Under the pieces are notes generated by a model. The model was not told where the DNA came from, did not search any database, and was given only the letters and a program-made list of their open reading frames with translations. The translations under genes were made by a program, and so were the position numbers. From assembly GCA_964596985.1 (NCBI GenBank), contig CAZQWG010000008.1:47800-111799 (forward strand): a stretch of DNA of 64,000 bases. Reading direction: 5' to 3'. This DNA comes from GCA-020345945 sp964596985 (GTDB taxonomy: Archaea; Thermoproteota; Bathyarchaeia; RBG-16-48-13; GCA-020345945). Below, in pieces: positions 1-9,361 of the stretch (within the stretch, counting starts at the first letter, position 1; each line of letters starts with the position of its first letter).

Positions 1-75
1 AGAAGCTCTTTCTTGCCCACAGGGGGGTCTAGGATTTGTATAGTTATCATCAAGCGAGAGCTGAGGGTGATCCGA

Positions 76-312
76 TTGGCTTTGAAGCATAACGCCATCA
101 GAGATGAAGGATACAATAAAATCAAGTGTTCCATGTGCGACTCTACCGAATGGGTCGACTATCAAAGATGCAAGGTCTGCGGGAAATACTTTGTTTGGGC
201 GCAGTGTAGGAACTGTGGTGCTATCCGGCTTGAACGATGCCCATTAGACGGAGGAGAACTTGAGCTTTTAGTATCTGATGAAACCTCCGAAGGAGAGGAG
301 CAGGATGCCTGA
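76..312 (+). CDS. small double zinc-ribbon protein
   Basis: Function not recognised. The protein of about 78 residues carries four CxxC-like knuckles (Cys18/21, Cys32/35, Cys44/47 and Cys55 counted from the TTG at 76), enough to bind two zinc ions; the tail is acidic. I chose the TTG at 76 because GAGGGTGA lies about five bases before it. A GTG at 67 and a TTG at 13 are in frame, and the frame stays open to the window edge, so the N-terminus could be longer. Its end overlaps the ATP synthase subunit H start by 8 bases, so it is probably co-transcribed with the ATPase operon. It may be an unrelated passenger; nothing links it to the rotary enzyme except position. Confidence 0.6.
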   Translation: MALKHNAIRDEGYNKIKCSMCDSTEWVDYQRCKVCGKYFVWAQCRNCGAIRLERCPLDGGELELLVSDETSEGEEQDA

Positions 313-652
313 GGACTTTACAGCTCTTGTAGAAGACTTGAAGATGCTAAAGGAATCAGAGGAGGAGGCTAGAAGGGTCTTAGACAAGGCCCGCAGGAAC
401 TCGGAAAAGATAACCAGCGACGCAAAGGAAGAATCAACCCATCTCCTTACAGAAGCTGAGACCGAGACCCGTAAACTACTCGAAGAAGTCAGAAAATCCT
501 CGCACAAAGAGCTGGAACATGAACGAGCCAAGATGAGAGAACTCCATACAAAGCAATTGAAGAAGACCAGAGCCGACGCAAAGCGTAGTAGGGAGAAGGC
601 GATTGGCTATATCGTTTCCTTGGTTCTAAAGACTGGAGGAGACAGTCGTTAG
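305..652 (+). CDS. atpH: A-type ATP synthase subunit H (peripheral stalk)
   Basis: About 115 residues, highly charged and almost entirely predicted coiled coil, the usual form of the archaeal H (G-like) stalk subunit that pairs with E to hold the A3B3 head against the membrane subunit I. The ATG at 305 is preferred over one at 278 because a GGAGAGGAG ribosome site ends just before it and the protein then has the usual family length. It stops at the base before the ATG of subunit E, so translation is probably coupled. Order H-E-C-F-A-B-D follows on the same strand. Confidence 0.85.
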   Translation: MPEDFTALVEDLKMLKESEEEARRVLDKARRNSEKITSDAKEESTHLLTEAETETRKLLEEVRKSSHKELEHERAKMRELHTKQLKKTRADAKRSREKAIGYIVSLVLKTGGDSR

Positions 653-1279
653 ATGTCAGAAGGCACGGAAGCGATAAGAGAAAGGATCCTAGTGGACGCA
701 AGGACCGAAGCCGAACGAATAATTCAGCAAGCCAAAGTCAACGCTCAGCGAATTCTTCAGGAAACAGAAGAGAAGATCAGAGAGAATCGGGACAAACGTT
801 TGGATGAAGGCAAGGAGTACGCCCGAGAGGCATCTTCAAGGGCACTTGCAGATACCCAAGTTGAACTCCGCCGCCTACTATCCGAAGAGAAAGAAAGGCT
901 GTTCGAAGAAGTATGTGAGGCTGCCTTGGATCGACTCCGAGAGTTCTCGGAAAGCGACCAATACCCTGAAAAGCTTCAGGACCTGATAGTCCGGGCAGGT
1001 GAGATCCTCGGGGGAGGCGACCTAGTTCTCTATCTCAACGTGTCAGACAAGAAGAAGATGAAGTCACGGTCCCTGCGGATGGCTGAAAAGAGGATAGATG
1101 AGAATACCCAGAAGGCAACCTCCTTGGAGATCGCAGATGATTCTCTTGACTCTGTAGGCGGGGTCAGAGTCTCTAGTAAGAACGAGGATGTCTCTGTGGA
1201 CAATACTTTCGAGGAGCGTCTTCGCAGGTTTAAGGAGGAACAAAGGTCTGAGATATACCGACTCCTATTCGAGGAGTAA
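653..1279 (+). CDS. atpE: A-type ATP synthase subunit E (peripheral stalk)
   Basis: 208 residues: a long N-terminal helix rich in Ala, Glu and Arg (about residues 1-95) that would form the coiled coil with H, then a globular C-terminal domain ending in a charged helix. This is the standard E-subunit plan. It starts directly after the H stop codon and ends 2 bases before subunit C. Together with H it forms the stator of the rotary ATPase at the cytoplasmic face. Confidence 0.9.
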   Translation: MSEGTEAIRERILVDARTEAERIIQQAKVNAQRILQETEEKIRENRDKRLDEGKEYAREASSRALADTQVELRRLLSEEKERLFEEVCEAALDRLREFSESDQYPEKLQDLIVRAGEILGGGDLVLYLNVSDKKKMKSRSLRMAEKRIDENTQKATSLEIADDSLDSVGGVRVSSKNEDVSVDNTFEERLRRFKEEQRSEIYRLLFEE

Positions 1280-1281
1280 CT

Positions 1282-2352
1282 ATGACGCCGTTCTTAATTA
1301 TTGGTGTGGTCGCTTCCATGTTCTTCTTCACAGGATTGACTGGAAGAAAGGCTTTGAAAGAAGGCAGGTACGCCTTCTTAGCCTCCATGGTCAGCAGACT
1401 GGAAGAAGACCTTGTTGCCCCCGCAATCCTGAGGCTTCTAAGGGAGAATGACCTATACTCCCTCACTCATCTGTTTCACGAGAAAGGTCTGATCGACGAC
1501 AGGGAACCTCTCTCTTTCGGAGATCTCTGGGAGTCTGAGCGAAAGGCATCCGGAGAGTGCTGGCAACGATACGACAGGTTACTCACATACCTTCCCGACG
1601 ATCTGAGAGATTTCTTCGGCTCCCTAAGGATCCTCAGAGATGCAAGGAATATTGAGGTTCTTGCAGCCTACGTGGATGGTAATATCCCGAGAAATGAGTT
1701 TCCTATGCTGTTAGAGCCTGGAGGGATAATAGAGATCCCACTCCTCTTGGAGCTCGGAGAATCCAGAAACCTGAAGAGCCTAATGGACGAGATTTCGCCG
1801 CTGCTCCCCCCCGATTTCCGTCTCGACCTGAAAGAGGAGATGGATCTCCCAACCTTCGTTAGAAGGTTGAACATGGCTGCTGCAGCCTTTATTCAGCTCA
1901 AGGTAAAACAGAATCCATCTACAGAGGTCGATGAGGCATTCTCTCATCTGAGAGCCGCCTTCGACGCCAAGAACGTATGTGCGATCGCCCGTCTCAAATC
2001 CGAAGGAACCCCCCCTGAAGAGATTGCGAAATGGCTGGTTCCTCTGAACGAAACAATCGGCCCGAACACCCTGACACGGCTTGCAGAAAGCGAAGACTAC
2101 GAGGAGTTCTTGAACACTCTTCTCGAAACCGACTTTGGAAGGGTAGTGCTGAGGGACCTCAGGCGGACTCCTACTCCAAAGGAATTATGGGAAGCAAGCC
2201 TCCAGTTTATCTATTCAACGCGGTTCTCTAGTCTGGAAGAAAGCGATGAACTGAGAGTATGGAGATACTTCTTCCTGCTTGAACATGAAGAGAGAACCAT
2301 CAGAAAAGGGCTGAAGGCGATAAGAACCCTTACCGGAGGGATTTCGGGTTGA
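1282..2352 (+). CDS. atpC: A-type ATP synthase subunit C
   Basis: 356 residues, matching the length of the archaeal C (V-ATPase d) subunit that sits on the proteolipid ring and couples it to the central stalk. The sequence is helical with a hydrophobic first stretch (residues 1-14), and has the family look of three repeated helical bundles. Assignment rests on length, position between E and F, and overall composition rather than one diagnostic motif. The ATG follows subunit E by 2 bases; the stop overlaps the F start by 4 bases. Confidence 0.82.
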   Translation: MTPFLIIGVVASMFFFTGLTGRKALKEGRYAFLASMVSRLEEDLVAPAILRLLRENDLYSLTHLFHEKGLIDDREPLSFGDLWESERKASGECWQRYDRLLTYLPDDLRDFFGSLRILRDARNIEVLAAYVDGNIPRNEFPMLLEPGGIIEIPLLLELGESRNLKSLMDEISPLLPPDFRLDLKEEMDLPTFVRRLNMAAAAFIQLKVKQNPSTEVDEAFSHLRAAFDAKNVCAIARLKSEGTPPEEIAKWLVPLNETIGPNTLTRLAESEDYEEFLNTLLETDFGRVVLRDLRRTPTPKELWEASLQFIYSTRFSSLEESDELRVWRYFFLLEHEERTIRKGLKAIRTLTGGISG

Positions 2353-2612
2353 AGATCGTAGCCCTAGGAGACCGAGAAACGATGATAGGGTTGAGACTGG
2401 CAGGGATTAACGAAGTCTACAATCCTGAAACCAGAGATGAGGCGGTCTCACTTCTGCTCTCCCTCAAAGAGAGAAGGGATGTAGGTGTCGTAATCATCTC
2501 CTCAGACTATTACGACCAGATCACGGAGACTGTGAGAGAGATAAGAGAGACGGACATCTTCCCACTTCTCGTCGACATCCCTACACGACAGAGTCTGGAG
2601 GGGACGCCGTGA
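2349..2612 (+). CDS. atpF: A-type ATP synthase subunit F
   Basis: 87 residues with the alternating beta-alpha pattern of subunit F: KIVALGDRET at the N-terminus, a GLRLAGI helix, and VVIISSDYYDQI before the last helix. F binds D in the central stalk. It begins with TTG inside the last codons of subunit C and ends overlapping the GTG of subunit A by 4 bases, so C, F and A are likely translationally coupled. Confidence 0.9.
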   Translation: MKIVALGDRETMIGLRLAGINEVYNPETRDEAVSLLLSLKERRDVGVVIISSDYYDQITETVREIRETDIFPLLVDIPTRQSLEGTP

Positions 2613-4396
2613 GCAGCAAGCCAGTGGGCAGAATCGTCAGAATAGCAGGTCCGATAGTGGAATTCAAGGTGGAGGAACCCGGTGATGGATTGATGATGAA
2701 TGAGTTCCTCCATGTGGGGGAAAGGCGGCTGATAGGTGAGCTGATCGGCTTGATGGAAGAAGAGGCTGCGGTCCAAGTGTACGAGGACACTGTAGGCTTG
2801 AAACACGGCGAACCTGTTTTCAGGTCTGGGGAACTCTTCTCTGTCGAGTTGGGGCCAGGTCTCTTGGGGGCTGTCTTCGATGGACTCCAAAGGCCAATGG
2901 AATTGCTCAAGAAGAAGAGCGGTGAATTCATCCATCCTGCAGCTATGTTACCAGCCCTTCCCAGAGATATGCGATGGAAGTTCGAACCCGAAGTCAACGA
3001 GATGGACATCGTCGGCTCAGGAGACTCGTTGGGCTGGGTACAGGAGAAATGGCTAAGACACAAGATAATGGTCCCCCCCGGGGTGAAGGGGACAGTAATG
3101 GAAATCGCAGATAAAGGCGAATACCTGGTCGAAGACTGCGTATGTGTGTTAAAGACAGAATCGGGTTCCATTCACCTCAGTTTATCCCACCGTTGGCCTG
3201 TGAAGACTCCAAGACCATACCGGTACAGGACCTTCCCAGATGAACCCCTTATCACCGGTCAAAGGGTTCTTGACACATTCTTTCCCATGGTCAAAGGCGG
3301 GGTCGCCGCAATCACCGGGGGATTCGGCACCGGAAAGACCGTTCTTCTCCAACAGCTCGCAAAATTCACGGAAACAGATGTACTAGTCTACGTGGGATGC
3401 GGGGAGAGAGGAAACGAGATCGCGGACCTTCTAGGCGAACTGACCGACCTCAAGGACCCCCGTACTGGTAGTTCTCTGATGGATCGGAGTATCCTCGTCG
3501 TCAACACCTCCGATATGCCAGTCGCTGCGAGAGAGTCAAGTATCTACACGGGGATGACCTTAGCTGAATACTACAGAGACATGGGTCTCGACGTAGGAGT
3601 GATGGTGGACTCCACTTCTAGATGGGCTGAGGCCATGAGGGAAATATCCGCGATGCGCGAAGAAATCCCTGGAGAGGAAGGATACCCACCGTATCTACCG
3701 TCCCACCTCTCCGGATTCTACGAGAGGGCTGGGAAAGTAGTTCCTCGAGGCCGAGAGAGCCGAACAGGGTCGGTATCGATAATAGGTGCAGTATCCCCGA
3801 TAGGAGGCGACTTCTCGGAGCCTGTAACCCAGAAGACGCTCCAGGTTGTAAGGGCCTTTTGGGCTCTGGACCCGACATTAGCGTACCAGAGACACTTCCC
3901 TGCCATAGATATGGAGGAGAGTTTCTCATTCTACCGTGAGAACGTCGAGTCGTTCTGGCATGAGAGATTCGGGACTACCTGGAGTGATCTTAGGGACGAG
4001 GTTCTTTCCCTCTTGGCTGAAAAGAGGAATCTAGAGAGGATAGCCCGGTTAGTTGGCATCGAATCTCTCTCGGGCAGTGAGAGAATAACCATAGAAGACA
4101 GCAGACTACTGGAAGAGTCTTTTCTGGTGCAGTGGGCTTACAGCGATGTAGATGCCTTCTGCTCACCAGAAAGACAGTTCATGATCCTGGACACGATACT
4201 CTTACTCCACCACGAATCAGAAATGGCCTTGGAAAAGGGTGTTCCCTTCTCCCCTCTCTTGGAGATGCCGGTACGTCAAGAAGTCATCAACCTGAAAGAA
4301 TCGACAGACGAGGAGATAACTCGAGCGCATAGTGAGTTGAGGATAAAGGTTACCGCCCAGATTACTAGACTGTTAAGAACCTACATAAAGGAGTGA
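2609..4396 (+). CDS. atpA: A-type ATP synthase catalytic subunit A
   Basis: 595 residues, full length. The Walker A loop GGFGTGKT spans residues 237-244 (Lys243) and the catalytic Walker B/arginine region follows in VMVDSTSRWAEAMREIS. The non-homologous insert typical of A subunits lies before the P-loop. No intein interrupts the P-loop, a common intein site in archaeal A subunits. It starts with GTG overlapping F, and hydrolyses or makes ATP at the A3B3 head. Regulation would be as part of the H-to-D operon. Confidence 0.97.
   Translation: MSSKPVGRIVRIAGPIVEFKVEEPGDGLMMNEFLHVGERRLIGELIGLMEEEAAVQVYEDTVGLKHGEPVFRSGELFSVELGPGLLGAVFDGLQRPMELLKKKSGEFIHPAAMLPALPRDMRWKFEPEVNEMDIVGSGDSLGWVQEKWLRHKIMVPPGVKGTVMEIADKGEYLVEDCVCVLKTESGSIHLSLSHRWPVKTPRPYRYRTFPDEPLITGQRVLDTFFPMVKGGVAAITGGFGTGKTVLLQQLAKFTETDVLVYVGCGERGNEIADLLGELTDLKDPRTGSSLMDRSILVVNTSDMPVAARESSIYTGMTLAEYYRDMGLDVGVMVDSTSRWAEAMREISAMREEIPGEEGYPPYLPSHLSGFYERAGKVVPRGRESRTGSVSIIGAVSPIGGDFSEPVTQKTLQVVRAFWALDPTLAYQRHFPAIDMEESFSFYRENVESFWHERFGTTWSDLRDEVLSLLAEKRNLERIARLVGIESLSGSERITIEDSRLLEESFLVQWAYSDVDAFCSPERQFMILDTILLLHHESEMALEKGVPFSPLLEMPVRQEVINLKESTDEEITRAHSELRIKVTAQITRLLRTYIKE
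4388..4393 (+). promoter_or_regulatory. ribosome binding site deciding the AtpB start
   Basis: AAGGAG lies 8 bases before the ATG at 4402. The in-frame GTG at 4393 uses the last G of this same site, so it cannot be served by it. The ATG is therefore the better start for subunit B. Confidence 0.7.
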
Positions 4397-4401
4397 ACAA
4401 G

Positions 4402-5718
4402 ATGGCCCAAGTCGAGTACAAGTCTGTCTTCAGAGTCCGCGGTCCTCTAATCTTCGTTAGGAGGGTTTCAGGGGTAGGGCTAGGAGAGGTTGTTCGGATC
4501 AAGGTTGCAGATGAAGATGAGAGACTCGGGCAGGTAATCGAACTTAGAAGAGAATTCGCTATCGTCCAAGTATTCGAGGGAACCATAGGAATAAGCAAAT
4601 CCTCAACAGTGGTTTTCTCCGGGAAACCCATGGAATTCCCGGTCACATCAGATACGATCGGTCGGATACTTGACGGGAAAGGTAACCCTATCGACGGGGG
4701 TCCACGAATAACTTCGGAGCTCAAGGTTGAGGTGGAGGGTGCCCCAATTAACCCGATCTCAAGAGAGCCTCCACGAGATTTCATCCAGACCGGCGTCTCA
4801 GCCATCGACGGTATGTTAACCATGGCTAGGGGACAGAAGCTTCCCATCTTCTCTGGCGGCGGTCTTCCTCACAACCAACTCGCCGCCCAGTTGACCCGCC
4901 AGGCTCAAGTACTCGGTGAAGAAGAGCCTTTCGTAGTAATATTCGCGGGCATGGGTTTAACTCATGAGGACTCCGACTTCTTCATCCGAGAGTTCAGGAG
5001 AGCAAACATCCTGGACCACGCAATCGTATTCCTCAATCAGGGCAGCGATCCTGCCGGGGAGAGGCTGCTCACCCCGAGGCTTGCATTAACCAGCGCCGAA
5101 TTCTTGGCGTTCGACCTCGGATACCATGTCCTAGTCATACTGGTGGACATGGCGAACTACTGCGAGGCTCTTAGAGAGATCTCGATGTCCCGAGAAGAAG
5201 TTCCTGGAAAGAGGGGATTCCCTGGTTACATGTACACAGATCTCGCTAGTATATATGAACGGGCTGGACGAATAAAGGGGAAAAAAGGGTCCATAACACA
5301 AATCCCTATACTAACAATGCCTGACTTCGACATCACCCATCCGATCCCCGATCTAACAGGGTTCATCACTGAAGGTCAGATTGTATTAAACCCCAGCCTA
5401 GCTAGCCGGGGGATATACCCTCCTATCGATGTCCTCCCCTCCCTCTCGAGGTTCATGGCCCGTGCTACCGGGCAAGGTAGAACCCGGGCTGACCACATGA
5501 ACATAGCCAACAGGCTGTACAGCTCCTACGCCCGGGGACGAGAAATCCGTGAACTGATACTTGTGATCGGAGAAGAATCTCTCTCTTCAGATGAACGACA
5601 ATTTCTCAGATCAGCGGATCAGTTCGAATCCAAGTTCCTACCACAAGGACCGTATGAGGAGAGAGGGATAGAAGACACTCTGAACCTAGGGGAGGAAATC
5701 CTCTCCTCTATGAAGTGA
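4402..5718 (+). CDS. atpB: A-type ATP synthase regulatory subunit B
   Basis: 438 residues. Nucleotide-binding fold of the non-catalytic B subunit: the P-loop position reads FSGGGLPHNQLAAQ instead of a Walker A motif, which is how B differs from A. The conserved SREEVPGKRGFPGYMYTDL and FMARATGQG stretches are present. It forms the alternating A3B3 hexamer. It follows subunit A by 5 bases when the ATG at 4402 is used. Confidence 0.96.
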   Translation: MAQVEYKSVFRVRGPLIFVRRVSGVGLGEVVRIKVADEDERLGQVIELRREFAIVQVFEGTIGISKSSTVVFSGKPMEFPVTSDTIGRILDGKGNPIDGGPRITSELKVEVEGAPINPISREPPRDFIQTGVSAIDGMLTMARGQKLPIFSGGGLPHNQLAAQLTRQAQVLGEEEPFVVIFAGMGLTHEDSDFFIREFRRANILDHAIVFLNQGSDPAGERLLTPRLALTSAEFLAFDLGYHVLVILVDMANYCEALREISMSREEVPGKRGFPGYMYTDLASIYERAGRIKGKKGSITQIPILTMPDFDITHPIPDLTGFITEGQIVLNPSLASRGIYPPIDVLPSLSRFMARATGQGRTRADHMNIANRLYSSYARGREIRELILVIGEESLSSDERQFLRSADQFESKFLPQGPYEERGIEDTLNLGEEILSSMK

Positions 5719-5731
5719 ACGGTGAAACCGA

Positions 5732-6385
5732 ATGGCCGCCTATGTAAGAGAGAAGCCGACAAGACGTACACTTCTAGAATTGAAGGAGAGGCGAGAGTTA
5801 GCAGAGAAGGCTCACAGGCTTCTAGAACAGAAACATATGCTCCTAAGAGAAGAACTAGCAAGCATCGAAGGCAGACTGTCTCCTCTAAAGGATAAATTCC
5901 GATCCGACCTTGCCAAGGCTTATTCCTACCTCGATGAAGCCTGCGAGACGGATGGAACCGGCAACGTTGTTCTCGCCGCATACTCCAGAATCCCTGATTC
6001 CGAGGTAGAGCTGAGACGGAAGACCTCCCGGGGGCTGTTCGTCCCCGAGATCGTCTCCACCCCGGTAAAGAAAGGAGTGATGGACAGCGGATACAGTCTC
6101 TACTCCACTTCCCCCGTCCTGGACCTGGCTGCTGGACTCTTCCAAGACGTGTTATCTACTCTTATCGTAATCACGGAATTAGAGAGTGCCCAAGCCATAT
6201 ATGAGACTGAGACTCGGAAGACACGGGTCAAGGTTGAGGCGCTGGAAAGAATCCTATTACCTAAGATAAAAGAGGCTATTGGTAGAATTGAGAGTGGGTT
6301 AGAGGAAAGCGAGAGGCAGGAGCACTTCATGGTGAGAAGGGTCAGGGACATAAAAACGACTAGAGCGTTGGGACACGACGACTAG
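5732..6385 (+). CDS. atpD: A-type ATP synthase subunit D (central stalk)
   Basis: 217 residues with the D-subunit signature near the N-terminus (PTRRTLLELKERRELAEKAH), a long helix, and a second long helix near the C-terminus that pair as the rotor shaft. It closes the + strand operon. Its TAG stop is part of a CTAG palindrome that also provides the stop codon of the proteolipid gene on the opposite strand. Confidence 0.93.
   Translation: MAAYVREKPTRRTLLELKERRELAEKAHRLLEQKHMLLREELASIEGRLSPLKDKFRSDLAKAYSYLDEACETDGTGNVVLAAYSRIPDSEVELRRKTSRGLFVPEIVSTPVKKGVMDSGYSLYSTSPVLDLAAGLFQDVLSTLIVITELESAQAIYETETRKTRVKVEALERILLPKIKEAIGRIESGLEESERQEHFMVRRVRDIKTTRALGHDD
6382..6385. other. CTAG palindrome giving both convergent stop codons
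   Basis: TAG at 6383-6385 ends subunit D on +, and the complement of CTA at 6382-6384 is the TAG that ends subunit K on -. The two ATPase blocks thus have no intergenic space at all between their 3-prime ends. Confidence 0.95.
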
Positions 6386-7086
6386 AGGATTCCTGTATAC
6401 CTGAGAATGAGTATACTGACAAGCAGACCGTATATGGAGACGGATTCTAGTAGAACCACGAATATGATCTCCCTTCCAAACGCCTCTTCCCTCCTGGCGA
6501 CGGCGGAGATCGATGATGACCCCACCCTGCCTTGGAGATAACTTGTAATGCTAGTCAGACAGACGGCTAAGGATGCGTAGAGTGAGGCTATCCCGATCTG
6601 TGTGGGCTCAGCAGAAGGTACGCCGAGGAACCCTGCTCCCCTGAGTATTAGGACCGCTGTCAGCAAGCCGTAAATCGCGCCAGTTTCCGGTAGGACGGTC
6701 AATACAAGGCATTTCCCGAATACTGCTTCTCTCTCAGAAATCGCGCCGATCGAGGCAGAGGCGGCAATCCCTTCTCCAATACCGGTGAAGAATCCTGACA
6801 CGCCTACGCAGATGCCTGCCGAGAGGGCGGCTAACCCGATATGGACGTTGGTTGCAGCCTCCATCCGAGCCAGTATCAGTATGGCTGTTAAGAGCCCATA
6901 TATCGCCGATGTCTCTACGAGAACGGTGAGGATCAGTGTTAAGCCGAACTTCTCCGGCTTCTCTGCCACAAGTGTTCCACTGGCGGAGGCTGCCATTCTC
7001 TGACCAAGAGAGGCCCCTCCTCCGGCAAGGCCTATTGCCAGAGTAGCCCCTCCTATCGCTAAGATTAATGTTTCTGCGTCGGGCAT
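6382..7086 (-). CDS. atpK: A-type ATP synthase proteolipid K, triplicated (three hairpins)
   Basis: 234 residues, three times the usual 70-80 for a c/K subunit. It contains three helical hairpins in a row, each with the ion-carrying glutamate in its second helix: LVETSAIYGLL (Glu58), LPETGAIYGLL (Glu134) and LLESVSIYGLL (Glu214). All three sites keep the carboxylate, so each polypeptide would carry three ions. It forms the membrane rotor ring with subunit I as stator. The ATG at 7086 lies 14 bases downstream of the subunit I stop, so I and K form an operon on the minus strand that converges on the H-to-D operon. Confidence 0.93.
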   Translation of the reverse strand: MPDAETLILAIGGATLAIGLAGGGASLGQRMAASASGTLVAEKPEKFGLTLILTVLVETSAIYGLLTAILILARMEAATNVHIGLAALSAGICVGVSGFFTGIGEGIAASASIGAISEREAVFGKCLVLTVLPETGAIYGLLTAVLILRGAGFLGVPSAEPTQIGIASLYASLAVCLTSITSYLQGRVGSSSISAVARREEAFGREIIFVVLLESVSIYGLLVSILILRYTGIL

Positions 7087-7100
7087 CTACTCAACTTCCC

Positions 7101-8957
7101 TCACAAAGTAAGCCTCGTATATTGTCTATCTACACTTATAGGTTGGTAATTAACCCCTCCCCCCTCGAAGAACCTACCGAAGAACTCCACGTAATGCAAC
7201 CTCAATGAATGGATGAAGGTCGCGATGGATGATAAGGCTACTAGGAACAAGTGAGAACCTACGAGCATCGCAATCGCTAATCCGGATCCTACCACGGGTG
7301 TGTCAACTACGATCGAGGTTAATAGGAGAAATGTTCTACTCATCCATGCCGAAGCCATGTTTAAGGCCAGAATCCTCACGTAGGAGACCACGTTGCTTAT
7401 TATCCTGGTCACATCGAGTAGTGCGCTCAGTCCTTGACCGAGAACCAAGGCTATCAGTGCTATAGATACTATCCCATACCCGGTGATACCCTCCATTGTT
7501 TGCGGGGTGAACTCTCCGCTGAAGAAGAGTACTGCTACACCTGTCATGAGCGCGATCCAAGGAACTTGGTCGGTTAGTATATTCCACCTCTTTCCTTTCT
7601 TGAGGTTGTTGCAGATACCGAGTAGGAGTCCCAGGAGAATGTGGATTACTCCTATAGCCAGGGAGAAGACCATGAACACTATGGGTTCATCTACCGTGCT
7701 GATCCAGATTACTGGTAGCTCTATCAGTCCTCCCATGAACTCTCCTGAGAGGAAACCGAACAAGGAGATGGAGAGCCCCGAATACATGACGATCAAAGCA
7801 AGCCTTCTCATAGTTTCGCTTCTACTCCCTGAACCCCGATAGATCAGCCACCCCCCGAGGAACGTAGTGATCCCGGTGGCGATGTCTGCCGACATCAATC
7901 CCATGAAGAGGACGAAGAAGAAGGCGAGGAATGGTGTTGGATCAATCTCATCGTATGAGGGGGTACCGTACATCTCTGTGAGAATCTCGAAGGGTTGTAC
8001 AATCCTGGGATTCTTGAGCTTTGTAGGTATCTTGGATGTGGGCTCATCCGGTGGAGATAGGAGGACTGTGGAGTATCCTTCTGCGGCTTCCTTGATCAGT
8101 TCCTGCACCTTCTCACCTGAGGATGCCGGAACCCATCCCTCCATTACTACAACGTTTTCTATCTCTCCGAGCATCCTTGAGGATTCTATCCTCGAGATCT
8201 TCGCTTTTAGAGCGTCATGTAGGATGAGGATGGTCTTTTCGTGTTCCCTAACCATCCTCGAGACCTCTGTGTCGAGGGCTCTAAGGCATCGGGACGGGGT
8301 TCCTGTCAGCTCGGGTGGGATATTTAATCTTTGAATCTGTTTTTCGCTGAGAATCTTCTCCAAGCTTTCCGAGAGCCTGTTCGGGGCTATTATCAGGAAG
8401 AAGACCTGGCCTTCCTTAGCTGGTGCAACATACAGCCTCGTCCACTTGAGCTTCGACTCTAACTCCTCTTCGAGTCCCTCTGCATCCTCTGATCTGAGTG
8501 AACCTATTGAGACGTGAATCTGATCTGAGGGTTGAAGGTCTTGAACCTGGATATTGAGTTCCCTTATGTTCCATAGAAACTCCTGTACCTCCTCGTAAGC
8601 GTCTATTTTTACTCGAATCTGCATCTCGATCTGGGCAATCCTCTCTTCAGCTGCTAAGAGGTTATCGTCCTCTTGTTGGAGAGGTACCTCTACTCGTTCC
8701 TGGGTTCGAGGTTTGAATAGTTGATCGAGGATCCCCAGTTCTTCTCTGATCTCAAGCCGATCCATCAGTCTTTCTACTCGTGAGAGAAGATTCTGATAGA
8801 AGCGTTCCTCCTCTGGAGGGTTGTAGGGTCTTGGGATCTCATCCCATCTCGCGGACCGATCGGAGACAGATACCAGTGCCAAGCCTTTCTCTTTCTGAAG
8901 GATTCTTAGGACATCGTCTTCATAACCTTTCAGAATCAATGCCCTGAGCTTTTTCAT
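7101..8957 (-). CDS. atpI: A-type ATP synthase membrane stator subunit I
   Basis: 618 residues: a soluble N-terminal half with coiled coils, then 7-8 membrane helices from about residue 330. The essential arginine of the a/I family is in SYVRILALNMAS (about Arg528). I place the start at the ATG at 8957 (MKKLRALILKGYEDD), which matches the usual family beginning and has GGGAGG just upstream. An in-frame TTG at 9041 would lie inside the probable TATA box. It is the first gene of the minus-strand I-K unit. Confidence 0.93.
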   Translation of the reverse strand: MKKLRALILKGYEDDVLRILQKEKGLALVSVSDRSARWDEIPRPYNPPEEERFYQNLLSRVERLMDRLEIREELGILDQLFKPRTQERVEVPLQQEDDNLLAAEERIAQIEMQIRVKIDAYEEVQEFLWNIRELNIQVQDLQPSDQIHVSIGSLRSEDAEGLEEELESKLKWTRLYVAPAKEGQVFFLIIAPNRLSESLEKILSEKQIQRLNIPPELTGTPSRCLRALDTEVSRMVREHEKTILILHDALKAKISRIESSRMLGEIENVVVMEGWVPASSGEKVQELIKEAAEGYSTVLLSPPDEPTSKIPTKLKNPRIVQPFEILTEMYGTPSYDEIDPTPFLAFFFVLFMGLMSADIATGITTFLGGWLIYRGSGSRSETMRRLALIVMYSGLSISLFGFLSGEFMGGLIELPVIWISTVDEPIVFMVFSLAIGVIHILLGLLLGICNNLKKGKRWNILTDQVPWIALMTGVAVLFFSGEFTPQTMEGITGYGIVSIALIALVLGQGLSALLDVTRIISNVVSYVRILALNMASAWMSRTFLLLTSIVVDTPVVGSGLAIAMLVGSHLFLVALSSIATFIHSLRLHYVEFFGRFFEGGGVNYQPISVDRQYTRLTL

Positions 8958-9030
8958 ATCCTCCCGCAAATGGAGATTCCCTTTCCTTAGCTTCCTTGTT
9001 TTCAATTTGAGTCTATGCGGATTCCTTTTC

Positions 9031-9040
9031 CTATAAATCA
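9031..9040 (-). promoter_or_regulatory. probable TATA box of the atpI-atpK unit
   Basis: Read on the minus strand this is TGATTTATAG. It lies about 75 bases before the subunit I ATG, which would leave a leader of roughly 50 bases. Confidence 0.45.
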
Positions 9041-9361
9041 AACACTATTGAGGGCTTCATGATAAAACTAACGCATTCCTACGATTATCTCTCTCCCTGC
9101 ATAGACAGCAATGAAGCATTGAGCTAAACAAGGATGTGTTTCCGTGTCGTTGAGAGAAGAGTCCTTCATAGTCTGCAAGTGAACGCGCATATGAACTAGT
9201 ACAGTTCCAGGAAGATTGGATGTCAGGGTTCTCTATAGGTGAATGCTACGATCTAATCCTACTGAAGTAAACCTTTAGCTTCACGACATCAGTAGCGCAC
9301 CGGTTCAGTTGTCTGGGTTTTCGACGATGCCCATTGCTTCTACGACCAAAAACGGGTTAAG
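9041..9361. other. 320-bp intergenic stretch
   Basis: Apart from the TATA-like box at its left edge I see no gene, RNA or clear repeat here. Both neighbouring genes are on the minus strand, so it holds the atpI promoter and the region downstream of the beta-lactamase-fold gene. Confidence 0.5.

Noticed and set aside
2609..4396. Intein in the ATPase A subunit, a common site in archaea.
   Set aside because: The P-loop and flanking sequence are continuous and the protein has normal length.
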